6,942 bases of DNA from Lentisphaeria bacterium (GCA_007133055.1 SLNM01000128.1:1-6942); one strand, 5' to 3'. Positions 1-6,942 are shown, counted from the first letter of the stretch. Numbers and translations: made by a program. The notes: a model not told the origin generated them from the sequence alone.

Positions 1-145
1 GATTATGGCCGGGCTGACCCTGGGCTTTCAAGCCACGCTGTTCAACTGGCAGGCGGCGGTCATCCTAGTCTGGGTATTATATCGAGGCAAGGCGGAGCTG
101 AGCAGGCTGGTCAAAAACGCTCGCTGGGTATGGCGGGAAACATGA
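1..145 (+). CDS. C-terminal end of a membrane protein, possibly a polysaccharide flippase or polymerase (partial)
   Basis: Reading in the frame that starts at base 2, an open frame enters from the left edge and stops at TGA 143-145, giving about 47 residues. The visible part contains a hydrophobic stretch (roughly QAAVILVWVLY) followed by a short basic tail (YRGKAELSRLVKNARW), which looks like a last transmembrane helix with a positively charged cytoplasmic end. The stop overlaps the start of the following glycosyltransferase by the ATGA arrangement (142-145), which usually means co-transcription and coupled translation. From that neighbour I infer a role in surface-polysaccharide assembly, such as a Wzx-type flippase or Wzy-type polymerase. 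The fragment is too short to assign a family, and other membrane proteins are possible. Confidence 0.5.
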   Translation, partial: IMAGLTLGFQATLFNWQAAVILVWVLYRGKAELSRLVKNARWVWRET

Positions 146-1101
146 AACTTTCAATCATCATCCCCGTCTACAACGTGCATGCCTATATCAGGCGATGTCT
201 TGAAAGCTGCCTGGCACAGGACTTGCCACCCGGGCAGTTTGAACTGGTGCTGGTCAACGATGGCTCGACCGACAACAGCGAAGAAATTTGCCGGGAATAC
301 GCGGCGCAGCACCCCCAGGTAACTCTGATCTGCCAGGAAAATCATGGACAAAGCGTGGCCCGAAACCGGGGCTTGGACAAGGCACGCGGGGAATATGTGT
401 GGTTTGTCGACGCCGATGACTGGATTGCCGAAAACGCCCTGGCCGAGGCGGTGCAAAAGTGCGATGCGGCAAAACTGGACATGCTCGCGTTTTCCGGCAT
501 TGAGCAGGAACGGGAACCCAACCCCAAAGTCGCCTGCACGCGCAACATGGAATTCATCGAAATGACAGGCAGGGATTATTTGCGAACCAGAGACCCGACC
601 ACATGCACGCCACTGTACCTGTTTCGACGCAGTTTCCTGCTGGAGAACAAACTGACCTTCCCCAAAGGAGTCTTTTTCGAGGATGAAGACTTTGTCTATC
701 GTTCACTGTACTGCTGTGAAAAAATTGGTTTCCTAAACCGTGTCCTTTACTATGTCAACCCCAGGCAGGATTCCACGACGCGGGATCAAAACCCCGACCT
801 GGCCTACGACCTGCTCGAGGTTTCACGACGAATGTCGAATTTTCTGAAAACCTCTGTCGAACCCAAATACAGGCGTACTTTTCACGACCGGATTGCCCTG
901 CTCCTGAACAAGTCCCTAGCCTGTTCGCAGGACATGGACCAAGACGGGACCGCTCGATTGAACCAGGCATTCTATCAAAACCGAGACTTGTTCTGGCACT
1001 TGCGTAAAAGCAGCAGCCTCAAGGACCGGATCGAAGGTTGGTTGCTGAGCATGGCTCCTCGCAGGACCATAAAACTGTTCAGGCTGATGCATAGGCTTTG
1101 A
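142..1101 (+). CDS. Family 2 (GT-A fold) glycosyltransferase
   Basis: This is a cytoplasmic, inverting sugar transferase that should use a nucleotide-sugar donor to build a cell-surface or exported glycan. The 319-residue protein opens with the typical first strand MKLSIIIPVYN. It carries the nucleotide-binding DGSTD at about 40-44, the NHGQSVARNRGLD segment at about 67-79, the metal-binding DADD at 90-93 and an acidic FFEDED at about 178-183 in the place of the catalytic base. The C-terminal third is helical and basic with no clear transmembrane segment. I chose ATG 142 because it gives the canonical GT2 N terminus, overlaps the upstream stop as ATGA, and has a purine-rich GGCGGGA just before it. 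An in-frame ATG at 130 would add only four residues (MAGN). Donor and acceptor cannot be read from sequence. The 190-nt AT-rich gap that follows suggests that this gene ends its operon. Confidence 0.9.
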   Translation: MKLSIIIPVYNVHAYIRRCLESCLAQDLPPGQFELVLVNDGSTDNSEEICREYAAQHPQVTLICQENHGQSVARNRGLDKARGEYVWFVDADDWIAENALAEAVQKCDAAKLDMLAFSGIEQEREPNPKVACTRNMEFIEMTGRDYLRTRDPTTCTPLYLFRRSFLLENKLTFPKGVFFEDEDFVYRSLYCCEKIGFLNRVLYYVNPRQDSTTRDQNPDLAYDLLEVSRRMSNFLKTSVEPKYRRTFHDRIALLLNKSLACSQDMDQDGTARLNQAFYQNRDLFWHLRKSSSLKDRIEGWLLSMAPRRTIKLFRLMHRL

Positions 1102-1217
1102 AAGAAAATAAGGCTCTTTCTAAAAACGAATGGGTTGCTAATAGTTTTTTTCTTAGATTTTGTGGGTAACAGCTTGGTTTCAGGTGTCACGAGCAATGCA
1201 TCATTTCTGAATGTGAA

Positions 1218-1246
1218 TTGAAACAAACTACCCACTCAAATTGAAT
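1218..1246 (+). promoter_or_regulatory. Candidate sigma70-type promoter for the M48 protease gene
   Basis: TTGAAA at 1218-1223 and TTGAAT at 1241-1246 are separated by exactly 17 nt in an AT-rich gap. The -35 is close to consensus and the -10 is a weak 4/6 match. It would leave a leader of about 40 nt before ATG 1292. An overlapping alternative uses TTGAAT 1241-1246 as the -35 with TATGAC 1264-1269 as the -10, also 17 nt apart. The rest of the 1102-1291 gap shows only short T and A runs and no convincing terminator. This is pattern matching only, and AT-rich DNA yields such hits by chance. Confidence 0.3.
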
Positions 1247-1291
1247 AAGGAACCGAAAATAACTATGACTTCTATGGTCGAGGGACAACCT

Positions 1292-2131
1292 ATGAAAAAT
1301 CTTCCCAATCCAACCGGCCTCGCCGCCATGACCGCTGTGCTTGCTCTGCTGCTGGCCGCACCGGGCTGTCAGACCGGCCAGGAACCGATCACCGGGCGTC
1401 CCCAGTTCATTCTGATCAGCGCCCAGGAGGAAACAGCCATCGGGTTGCGGGCCTGGGAGCAAATCATCGAGGAGAAGGAGGCATCGGAGAATCAAACCCA
1501 TATCGAAGCGGTCGAGCGGGTCGGCGGAAGGCTGGCGGCGGCAGTGGACCCGGATTATCCGGGGTTCGACTGGGAATTTCGGGTGTTCGCCTCGGAACAG
1601 GTAAACGCCTTTTGTCTGCCAGGAGGTAAAATCGGGGTCTATGACGGTATCTTCGAGTTCTTCGATAACGATGCCGAGCTGGCGGCGGTGCTCGGCCATG
1701 AAATCGCCCACGCCGTGGCGCGGCACGGGGCGGAACGCATGACCCAGGCCATGCTTTTCAACCTCGGCGCCCTCGGAGTGGCAATGGCCACGCAGTCCCA
1801 GGAGCAACAAACCCAGGAACGCTGGCTGCTTGCCTATGTCGGACTCGGTACACTGGGATATATACTGCCATACAGCCGACGGCATGAATTCGCAGCCGAT
1901 CACATGGGCATGATTTTCATGGCCAGAGCAGGCTATGATCCGAGGGCGGCCATGACCTTCTGGAGCAAGTTCGCCGGCGACACCTCCGGCCTGGGAAAAG
2001 CACTCCAGTTCATTTCAACCCATCCCGTCGGCGAGGCTCGTATCGAACGCCTGCGGGAAAACTTGCCCGAAGCCATCCGGGAATACGAGGCGGCAACCCA
2101 AAACCATGGACTTGGTCGGATCTATCACTAA
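1292..2131 (+). CDS. M48 family zinc metalloprotease, predicted lipoprotein
   Basis: This is a zinc-dependent endopeptidase of the M48 group that includes the bacterial envelope quality-control proteases BepA, LoiP and YcaL and mitochondrial OMA1. The zinc site HEIAH is at 136-140, followed by the third ligand Glu199 in YSRRHEFAAD (194-203), with the conserved Asp203. A STHPVGEARIERL segment (about 242-254) matches the usual C-terminal THP motif. The N terminus is a short polar region, a hydrophobic core (about 10-23) and Cys26 preceded by LAAPG, so it is probably a lipoprotein. The lipobox is atypical, with Ala at -3 and Pro at -2. I chose ATG 1292 because GAGGGA (1280-1285) lies 6 nt upstream and because it puts the signal peptide at the very N terminus. 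The frame stays open to TTG 1241, but the extra 17 residues are polar and the start lacks a well-spaced Shine-Dalgarno. The length of 279 residues fits a single-domain M48 protein without TPR repeats. The sulfatase starts 38 nt after the stop, so the two genes may form an operon. The exact subgroup and substrate are unknown. Confidence 0.9.
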   Translation: MKNLPNPTGLAAMTAVLALLLAAPGCQTGQEPITGRPQFILISAQEETAIGLRAWEQIIEEKEASENQTHIEAVERVGGRLAAAVDPDYPGFDWEFRVFASEQVNAFCLPGGKIGVYDGIFEFFDNDAELAAVLGHEIAHAVARHGAERMTQAMLFNLGALGVAMATQSQEQQTQERWLLAYVGLGTLGYILPYSRRHEFAADHMGMIFMARAGYDPRAAMTFWSKFAGDTSGLGKALQFISTHPVGEARIERLRENLPEAIREYEAATQNHGLGRIYH

Positions 2132-2169
2132 ACACGGGGCGAGAACACCCAATACTAAGGAAAAATGTT

Positions 2170-3573
2170 GTGGACAAGCAAGGCAGGACATCGACTCAGC
2201 CGAATATCATTCTGATCAATTGCGACGACCTTGGCTATGGCGACCTGGCCTGCTACGGATCACAGTGCAACGACACGCCGCATCTGGACCGGCTGGCGGC
2301 GGCAGGCATGCGCTTCACGGATTTCTATATGGCCTCGCCCGTATGCTCGGCTTCGCGGGCGGCCATGATAACCGGCTGCTACTCGCAGCGAATCGGTTTT
2401 GCCGATTGCCAGGTGCTGTTCCCCGGGCAAAAAGAGGGGCTGAGCCCTAAAGAATCAACCATAGCCAGACAACTTAAGCAGGTCGGCTATGACACCAAGA
2501 TCGTTGGCAAATGGCACTGCGGCGACCAGCCGGAGTTCCTGCCGACCAATCACGGCTTCGACGAATATTTCGGCATCCCCTACAGCAACGACATGGGGCG
2601 CCAGGTTAACAATCTGAACCGCCCGCCCCTGCCGCTGATGCGCAACGACGAGGTGGCCCAGCAGCAGCCGGACCAGCGCGGGACCACTGAGCGGTATGTG
2701 GATGAATGTCTGCAATTCATGCGGCGCAGGCGCGACAACCCGTTCTTCCTGTACCTGGCCCACATGTACGTGCATGTGCCACTGTTCATCCCAAGGCAGT
2801 TTCTCGAAACCTCCCGCAATGGCGCCTACGGCGGCGCGGTCGCCTGCATCGACTGGGCCATGGGAATGATTGCCGCGGAGCTGCAACGCCTGGAAATTGA
2901 GAATGATACCCTGGTCATCTTCACCTCCGACAACGGCTCCCGCGCCCGGGACGAAGGGGGCAGTAACGGACCGTTGCGCGGCACCAAGCAGCAAACCTGG
3001 GAAGGCGGGCAAAGAGTGCCCTGCATTATGCGATGGCCGGGCAGGATCGCTCCTGGCTCGACCTGCGGCGGGATCGCCTCTTCCATTGACTTGTTCGCGA
3101 CCATTGCCGAGCTGACCGGAGCACCACTGCCGGAACAGACGAAGCTTGACAGCGTTTCCCTGGCCGACACTCTCCTGGCCGGGGCGGCGACCGCCAGAGA
3201 CGAATTCGTCTATTATAAAAACGCAAACCTGGAAGCCATACGCAAAGGCGACTGGAAACTGCACTTTACCAAACCGGAATGGGAGGCGGACGACAACCTT
3301 GACCAGGAGTCGCCGCAGCTTTTCAACCTGCGCGAGGACATTGGCGAAACCATCAACCTGGCCGACAAACATCCTGAAGTGGTCGCCCAGCTCGATGCTG
3401 CAGCCGAGTGCTATCGCCGTGCCCTCGGCGACCGTAGATTGAACCGGGAGGGAAATGAAGTCCGCCCAGCCGGCATCTGCCGGAACCCGAGACCCCTGAC
3501 CAAGTACGATGAAAACCATCCCTACATGATCGCCTACTACGACCTGGCAGACATGCCGACCATGGCCGGTTAG
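2170..3573 (+). CDS. Cys-type (formylglycine) sulfatase, arylsulfatase A-like
   Basis: This enzyme hydrolyses sulfate esters with a calcium ion and a formylglycine made from Cys59. The signature is CSASR at 59-63 (C-x-A-x-R), matured by an FGE or anSME-type enzyme that is not in this window. Other expected active-site residues are present: metal ligands Asp19-Asp20 in NCDDLGYGD, Lys114 and His116 in VGKWHCG, His202 in VHVPLF, Asp254-Asn255 in FTSDNGS, and Lys273 in RGTKQQ. The C-terminal subdomain has the familiar LFNLREDIGETINLA segment. The 467-residue length is typical. The start is GTG 2170, with AAGGA (2157-2161) 8 nt upstream. No in-frame ATG, GTG or TTG start lies between it and the end of the protease gene. 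Only 11 residues precede the first core strand (NIILINCDD), so no signal peptide is visible, which is unusual because most bacterial sulfatases of this type are exported. The substrate is unknown; sulfated polysaccharides are common for the family. It probably shares a transcript with the upstream protease. Confidence 0.92.
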   Translation: MDKQGRTSTQPNIILINCDDLGYGDLACYGSQCNDTPHLDRLAAAGMRFTDFYMASPVCSASRAAMITGCYSQRIGFADCQVLFPGQKEGLSPKESTIARQLKQVGYDTKIVGKWHCGDQPEFLPTNHGFDEYFGIPYSNDMGRQVNNLNRPPLPLMRNDEVAQQQPDQRGTTERYVDECLQFMRRRRDNPFFLYLAHMYVHVPLFIPRQFLETSRNGAYGGAVACIDWAMGMIAAELQRLEIENDTLVIFTSDNGSRARDEGGSNGPLRGTKQQTWEGGQRVPCIMRWPGRIAPGSTCGGIASSIDLFATIAELTGAPLPEQTKLDSVSLADTLLAGAATARDEFVYYKNANLEAIRKGDWKLHFTKPEWEADDNLDQESPQLFNLREDIGETINLADKHPEVVAQLDAAAECYRRALGDRRLNREGNEVRPAGICRNPRPLTKYDENHPYMIAYYDLADMPTMAG

Positions 3574-3644
3574 TTTGATAAATCTGGAAATCGTGCCCGT
3601 CGTAGTTTCTCTTTACGTTTTTTTTACATTCTTTTTACTTTGCC

Positions 3645-3676
3645 CTGACACACTGCGTCCGCTCGCCGGGTATGAT
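3645..3676 (+). promoter_or_regulatory. Weak candidate promoter for the macroglobulin gene
   Basis: TATGAT at 3671-3676 is a 5/6 match to a -10 element and is followed by the AT-rich AAACATACAAAC. CTGACA at 3645-3650 is a 5/6 match to a -35 element, but the 20-nt spacing is longer than the usual 16-18, so the -35 may be coincidental. If this is used, transcription would begin near 3683 and the 3706-3726 hairpin would lie in an 80-nt leader. A separate promoter here is consistent with the 189-nt gap after the sulfatase stop. Confidence 0.3.
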
Positions 3677-3705
3677 AAACATACAAACAGGAAGATCGAG
3701 TGGTA

Positions 3706-3726
3706 GGTCGAGTGTCTGACTCGACC
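3706..3726 (+). repeat. Perfect inverted repeat (8-bp hairpin) in the leader of the macroglobulin gene
   Basis: GGTCGAGT (3706-3713) and ACTCGACC (3719-3726) are exact reverse complements around the 5-nt loop GTCTG. A second copy of TCGAGTG sits at 3696-3702, 12 nt upstream of the copy at 3708-3714, so two left arms could compete for one right arm. There is no T-run after the stem, so this is not a standard intrinsic terminator on the + strand. It ends 24 nt before the Shine-Dalgarno of the macroglobulin gene, so an operator or an RNA leader element is possible. The inverted repeat is seen directly; any function is inference. Confidence 0.6.
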
Positions 3727-3762
3727 ATTGACTATTTGCAACCCAAAAAAAAGGAACGCAAA

Positions 3763-6700
3763 ATGAAAAAAAACTGGGCATCGATTACGGTTGTGTGCGC
3801 GCTCATGGTCGGCGGGTGGCTGGGAATCAGCCTGGCACAGCCAAGGCTGCAAGAGGCGGAATCGCGGCAGCAGCAATGGCGAAAAGTGGAACAGGCGATC
3901 GCGGAGGGTCTGCCCAGAACCGCGATCAAGGCGCTCGAGCCAATTATCGCGGGCACCATGGAGGAAGGCGCCCATGCCGAGGCGATCCGCGCCATCGGCC
4001 AGAAGGTCGCCCTGGAAGGCAATATCCAGGGCAACAAGCCGGAGGAGAAGATCGTCATGTTCGAGGCTGAAATGGCCGATGTCCCGGATGATATGCGGCC
4101 GATCATGCACGCCATCCTGGCCAACTGGTACTGGCATTACTTCCAGCACAACCGCTGGCGCTTCATGCAGCGTACAGCCACCGCCGAAGCGCCCGGCGAC
4201 GACATCACCGCCTGGGACCTGACCCGCATCTTCGCCGAAATCGACCATCAGTTCGCCACCGCCCTGGCCAGCCGGGACTTGCTCAGAACCATCCCCATCG
4301 CGGACTACGACGCCCTGCTCGAAAAGGGCACTATGCCCGACCGCTACCGACCCACGCTCTATGATTTCGTGGCGGCCGATGCCTTGAAATTCTACAGCAG
4401 CGGCGAACAGGCCGCCGCCCGGCCGCAGGACGCCTTTGTCCTGTCCGCCGACAGCCCCGTTTTCGCCCCGCTCGATGAATTCATCGACTGGGAAGCCGAA
4501 ACCACCGATACCGACTCCCCCATCTACAAAGGCATCCAGCTCTACCGCGAGCTGCTCGCCTTCCACCAAGAAGCCGAGAACCTGGACGCCCTGATCGACC
4601 ATGACCTGGACCGCCTCCGCTTCGGCTACAATCATGCTGTCGGCACCGAGAAGAACGCACGCTACCAGGCGATCTTGCGCGAGTTCATCGAGCAACACGT
4701 CGAGCACGAGGTCTCGGCCCGCGCCCGGCATGACCTGGCCTCGGTTTTGCGCGAGGAGGACGAGCTGGTGGAAGCCCGCGAGATCGCCCTGCACGGGCAT
4801 GAGATGTTCCCCGAATCGGTCGGCGGCCGACTCTGCTACAACCTGGTGCAGGAGATCGAGCGCCCCACCGCAACCTTGAACAGCGAGCGCGTCTGGAACG
4901 ACCCGCAACAGGAAATCGAAATCAGCTACAAAAACCTCACCGAAGTCCATTTCCGGCTGGTGCCCTGGGATTGGCAAGAAACACTGGAAAAATATCCTGA
5001 CCGACACCCAGAGCAGGCTTTTCGACAGCATGAACTTAGCGAGGGCATTCTGCAAGCCGAGCCCGCCCACCAGTGGTCGGCCGAGCTGCCCGCCACCGAG
5101 GACTACCGCCTGCGTTCGGAAACCCTGCCGGCACCGGACGACCTGGCTCCCGGCTTCTACTGGCTGGTCGCCGCCCACGAGCCCGATTTCAGAGGCCGGG
5201 GCAGCGTCGTCGCCGCCGCCCCCGTCTGGGTCAGCGACCTGGCGATTATTTGGCGCAGCGAAGGGGGCAGCTCCGAGCTGCAGGGGCTGGTGCTCGACGC
5301 CCGCAGCGGCGATCCGGTCGAAGGCATACGGATAAGAACTTGGGCGCTGGCGCAGCCATGGAGAGAAGTTGAACTCGAAGAATACAAAACCGTCCGCACC
5401 GACGAAAACGGCATGTTCCGGGTAACAGAACATGGCGGCGGTCGCAGCCATGTGGTGTTGGCCGGCGATCCCGGCCGGCAACTGGCCGCCGCCAGTCAGT
5501 ATTCAGTCCGGCCTCGGGGTGGAGAAGGACGCTTCCGACGCACGGTATTCTTCACCGACCGCGCCATCTACCGCCCCGGCCAGACCATCCATTTCAAGGG
5601 GATATGCATCGATTTCGATCATCGAACGGACAATTACGAGGTGATTCCGAACCGGGCGGTCAGGGTGATTTTCCGTGATGCGAACAACCGGGAAATCGCG
5701 ACGCAGAGGGTGCGCGCCAACGACTTCGGCTCCTTCAGCGGCAGCTTCACCGCGCCGCACGACCGGCTGATGGGCCGGATGTCGATACACACTGGGGACG
5801 GTCGTACAAATATCAATGTCGAGGAATACAAGCGCCCCACCTTCCAGGTGGCGCTCGAGCCGCCCGCCGCCGCCCCCCGGCTCGACGACCAGGTCAGCCT
5901 GACCGGCAAGGCCACAGCCTATACCGGCGCCCCCACCGACGGTGCCCAGGTGCGCTGGCGCGTGGTGCGGCAGACCCAATACCCGCGTTGGTGGTATTGG
6001 CGCCGATGGTGGTGGCAACCACCGCAGCGCGAGGCGCAGGAAATCGCCCACGGCACAACCAGAACCGAAGTGGACGGCACCTTCAGTATCGAGTTCACCG
6101 CCCGCCCCGATCCGGCCGCCGAGGAGGAAGGCGACCCGACCTTCCAGTTCACGGTTCATGCCGATGTCACCGACGGAGCCGGCGAAACCCGGTCGGCCCG
6201 GCGCATCGTCAATGTCGGCTTCACCGCCCTCAACGCCTCGCTCTCCGCCCCCGACTGGCTGGTCGAGGACGAAGCGTTCGAAATCGCCATCCGCACCACC
6301 TCGCTCGACGGCGAGGGGCAGCAGGCGGACGGGCGAATCGCGGTCTACCGGCTGGTCTCCCCCGATGCGGTGGCACGGGCTGGGCTGGAGAGACCGCGGC
6401 ACCTTCATCCGGCTGATCAGGCGAATCCGTCCGATCGGTCGGATCCCGCCGCCTGGCCGCTCGGCGAAAAAATCGCGGAGCATGAATTCTCGACTACGCC
6501 GGGCGGACAGGCCGCCCACCGCTTCACTCTGCCGGTCGGCGCCTACCGCGCCGTGCTCGAAACCCGGGATCGCTTCGGCAAACCCGTACGCGCCGAGCTG
6601 CCGCTGCGCATTCTGGCTCCGGAGGCCGACCAGTTGGCGCTCCGGGTGCCGCACCTGTTCGAAGCACCCGCCTGGACGGTCGAGCCGGGCGATGAATTCG

Positions 6701-6942
6701 TGGCCATTTGGGGCAGTGGCTACGACCGCGCCCGCGCCTATGTCGAGATCGAACACCGCGGCAGAATCCTGCAAAGCTACTGGACCGACCCGGCGAAAAC
6801 GCAGGTCGCGATCACCCAGGAAGTGACCGAACAGATGCGCGGCGGCTTCCATATCCGCGTGACCATGGTGCGCGACAATCGCGCCTATTTCGAATCCCGG
6901 CACGTGAATGTCCCGTGGAGCAACAAGAACCTCGAGATTGCC
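3763..6942 (+). CDS. Bacterial alpha-2-macroglobulin family protein, 5' part (partial)
   Basis: This is a large envelope protein related to alpha-2-macroglobulin, a family thought to trap or inhibit proteases in the periplasm. The frame is open for 1060 codons to the right edge. ATG 3763 has AAGGA (3751-3755) 7 nt upstream. Residues 1-25 form a signal peptide (basic start, hydrophobic core, SLA before Gln26) with no lipobox, so a soluble periplasmic form is likely. Residues about 26-365 are helical, with WRKVEQAIAEGLPRTAIKAL at the start, and match the N-terminal region I know from Bacteroidota-type members. A first beta domain begins near PQQEIEISYKNLTEVHFRLV (about 380-400). A carboxypeptidase-regulatory-like fold with LQGLVLDARSGDPVEG starts near 506. 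The MG2 signature TDRAIYRPGQ is at 598-607, and EEYKRPTFQV (687-696) begins the next MG domain. A Trp/Arg-rich loop spans 740-753. Family members of this type are roughly 1800-2000 residues long, so the A2M domain and any thioester motif lie beyond the window and cannot be judged. No PBP1C partner gene is visible. Confidence 0.9.
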   Translation, partial: MKKNWASITVVCALMVGGWLGISLAQPRLQEAESRQQQWRKVEQAIAEGLPRTAIKALEPIIAGTMEEGAHAEAIRAIGQKVALEGNIQGNKPEEKIVMFEAEMADVPDDMRPIMHAILANWYWHYFQHNRWRFMQRTATAEAPGDDITAWDLTRIFAEIDHQFATALASRDLLRTIPIADYDALLEKGTMPDRYRPTLYDFVAADALKFYSSGEQAAARPQDAFVLSADSPVFAPLDEFIDWEAETTDTDSPIYKGIQLYRELLAFHQEAENLDALIDHDLDRLRFGYNHAVGTEKNARYQAILREFIEQHVEHEVSARARHDLASVLREEDELVEAREIALHGHEMFPESVGGRLCYNLVQEIERPTATLNSERVWNDPQQEIEISYKNLTEVHFRLVPWDWQETLEKYPDRHPEQAFRQHELSEGILQAEPAHQWSAELPATEDYRLRSETLPAPDDLAPGFYWLVAAHEPDFRGRGSVVAAAPVWVSDLAIIWRSEGGSSELQGLVLDARSGDPVEGIRIRTWALAQPWREVELEEYKTVRTDENGMFRVTEHGGGRSHVVLAGDPGRQLAAASQYSVRPRGGEGRFRRTVFFTDRAIYRPGQTIHFKGICIDFDHRTDNYEVIPNRAVRVIFRDANNREIATQRVRANDFGSFSGSFTAPHDRLMGRMSIHTGDGRTNINVEEYKRPTFQVALEPPAAAPRLDDQVSLTGKATAYTGAPTDGAQVRWRVVRQTQYPRWWYWRRWWWQPPQREAQEIAHGTTRTEVDGTFSIEFTARPDPAAEEEGDPTFQFTVHADVTDGAGETRSARRIVNVGFTALNASLSAPDWLVEDEAFEIAIRTTSLDGEGQQADGRIAVYRLVSPDAVARAGLERPRHLHPADQANPSDRSDPAAWPLGEKIAEHEFSTTPGGQAAHRFTLPVGAYRAVLETRDRFGKPVRAELPLRILAPEADQLALRVPHLFEAPAWTVEPGDEFVAIWGSGYDRARAYVEIEHRGRILQSYWTDPAKTQVAITQEVTEQMRGGFHIRVTMVRDNRAYFESRHVNVPWSNKNLEIA

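Noticed and set aside
1100..1118. GAAAG...CTTTC inverted repeat just after the glycosyltransferase stop.
   Set aside because: The stem is only 5 bp and AT-rich, with an 11-nt-scale loop, and no T-run follows directly, so it does not support a terminator.
1187..1903. A 238-codon open frame on the minus strand opposite the M48 protease.
   Set aside because: The + strand encodes intact HEIAH and ExxAD motifs; the minus-strand product resembles no known protein.
2106..2450. A + strand open frame overlapping the end of the protease gene and the start of the sulfatase gene.
   Set aside because: It is out of frame with both motif-bearing proteins and has no domain or Shine-Dalgarno of its own.
2455..3519. 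A 354-codon open frame on the minus strand opposite the sulfatase.
   Set aside because: It is antisense to a gene with all the sulfatase active-site motifs, and its own translation has no recognisable domain.
3601..3625. Possible intrinsic terminator after the sulfatase: CGTA and TACG flanking a 9-nt loop, followed by eight T.
   Set aside because: A 4-bp stem with a 9-nt loop is too weak to call; the T tract alone fits general AT-richness of the gap.
6433..6450. Locally repetitive GATCGG/TCGGATC palindromic stretch inside the macroglobulin gene.
   Set aside because: It is short, lies within an intact reading frame and is explained by a Ser/Asp/Arg-rich loop written in GC-rich codons.
3613..6903. 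Two very long open frames on the minus strand opposite the macroglobulin gene (3613-5481 and 5503-6903).
   Set aside because: They are shadows of the GC-rich + strand gene. Their translations are low-complexity, rich in Gly, Val, Gln and Ala, and show no family motifs, whereas the + strand frame shows a signal peptide, a Shine-Dalgarno and clear macroglobulin motifs.

Overview
The window is a dense, single-direction stretch of bacterial DNA with every supported gene on the + strand. It has no RNA genes, mobile elements or CRISPR arrays that I can see. It holds the tail of a membrane protein, three complete genes and the first 1060 codons of a very large gene that runs off the right edge. Coding DNA is GC-rich with a strong G/C third-position preference, most marked in the last gene. 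The two larger gaps (1102-1291 and 3574-3762) are clearly more AT-rich. A macroglobulin of the Bacteroidota-like architecture, a Cys-type sulfatase and an M48 lipoprotease point to a Gram-negative, envelope-rich organism. A sulfatase-bearing PVC-type bacterium (Lentisphaerae, Kiritimatiellota or Planctomycetes) or a related lineage would fit, but this is inference from gene content only.

Layout. 1-145: C-terminal end of a membrane protein, perhaps a polysaccharide flippase or polymerase. 142-1101: GT-A family 2 glycosyltransferase, joined to the previous gene by an ATGA stop/start overlap, so the left edge looks like the end of a surface-polysaccharide operon. 1102-1291: AT-rich gap with candidate promoters. 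1292-2131: M48 metalloprotease, predicted lipoprotein. 2170-3573: Cys-type (formylglycine) sulfatase, 38 nt downstream with its own Shine-Dalgarno, probably co-transcribed with the protease. 3574-3762: AT-rich gap holding a possible promoter and a perfect 8-bp hairpin in the leader. 3763-6942: bacterial alpha-2-macroglobulin family protein, 5' part only.

How they may work together. The glycosyltransferase and its upstream neighbour belong to glycan assembly. The protease and the macroglobulin are both envelope proteins linked in principle to proteolysis, one as a quality-control protease and the other as a protease trap. The sulfatase removes sulfate from an unidentified ester. Nothing in the sequence proves that these are one system. 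The gaps suggest three transcription units. I did not find a convincing previously undescribed system; the main curiosities are the sulfatase's missing signal peptide and the repeat/hairpin leader of the macroglobulin gene.
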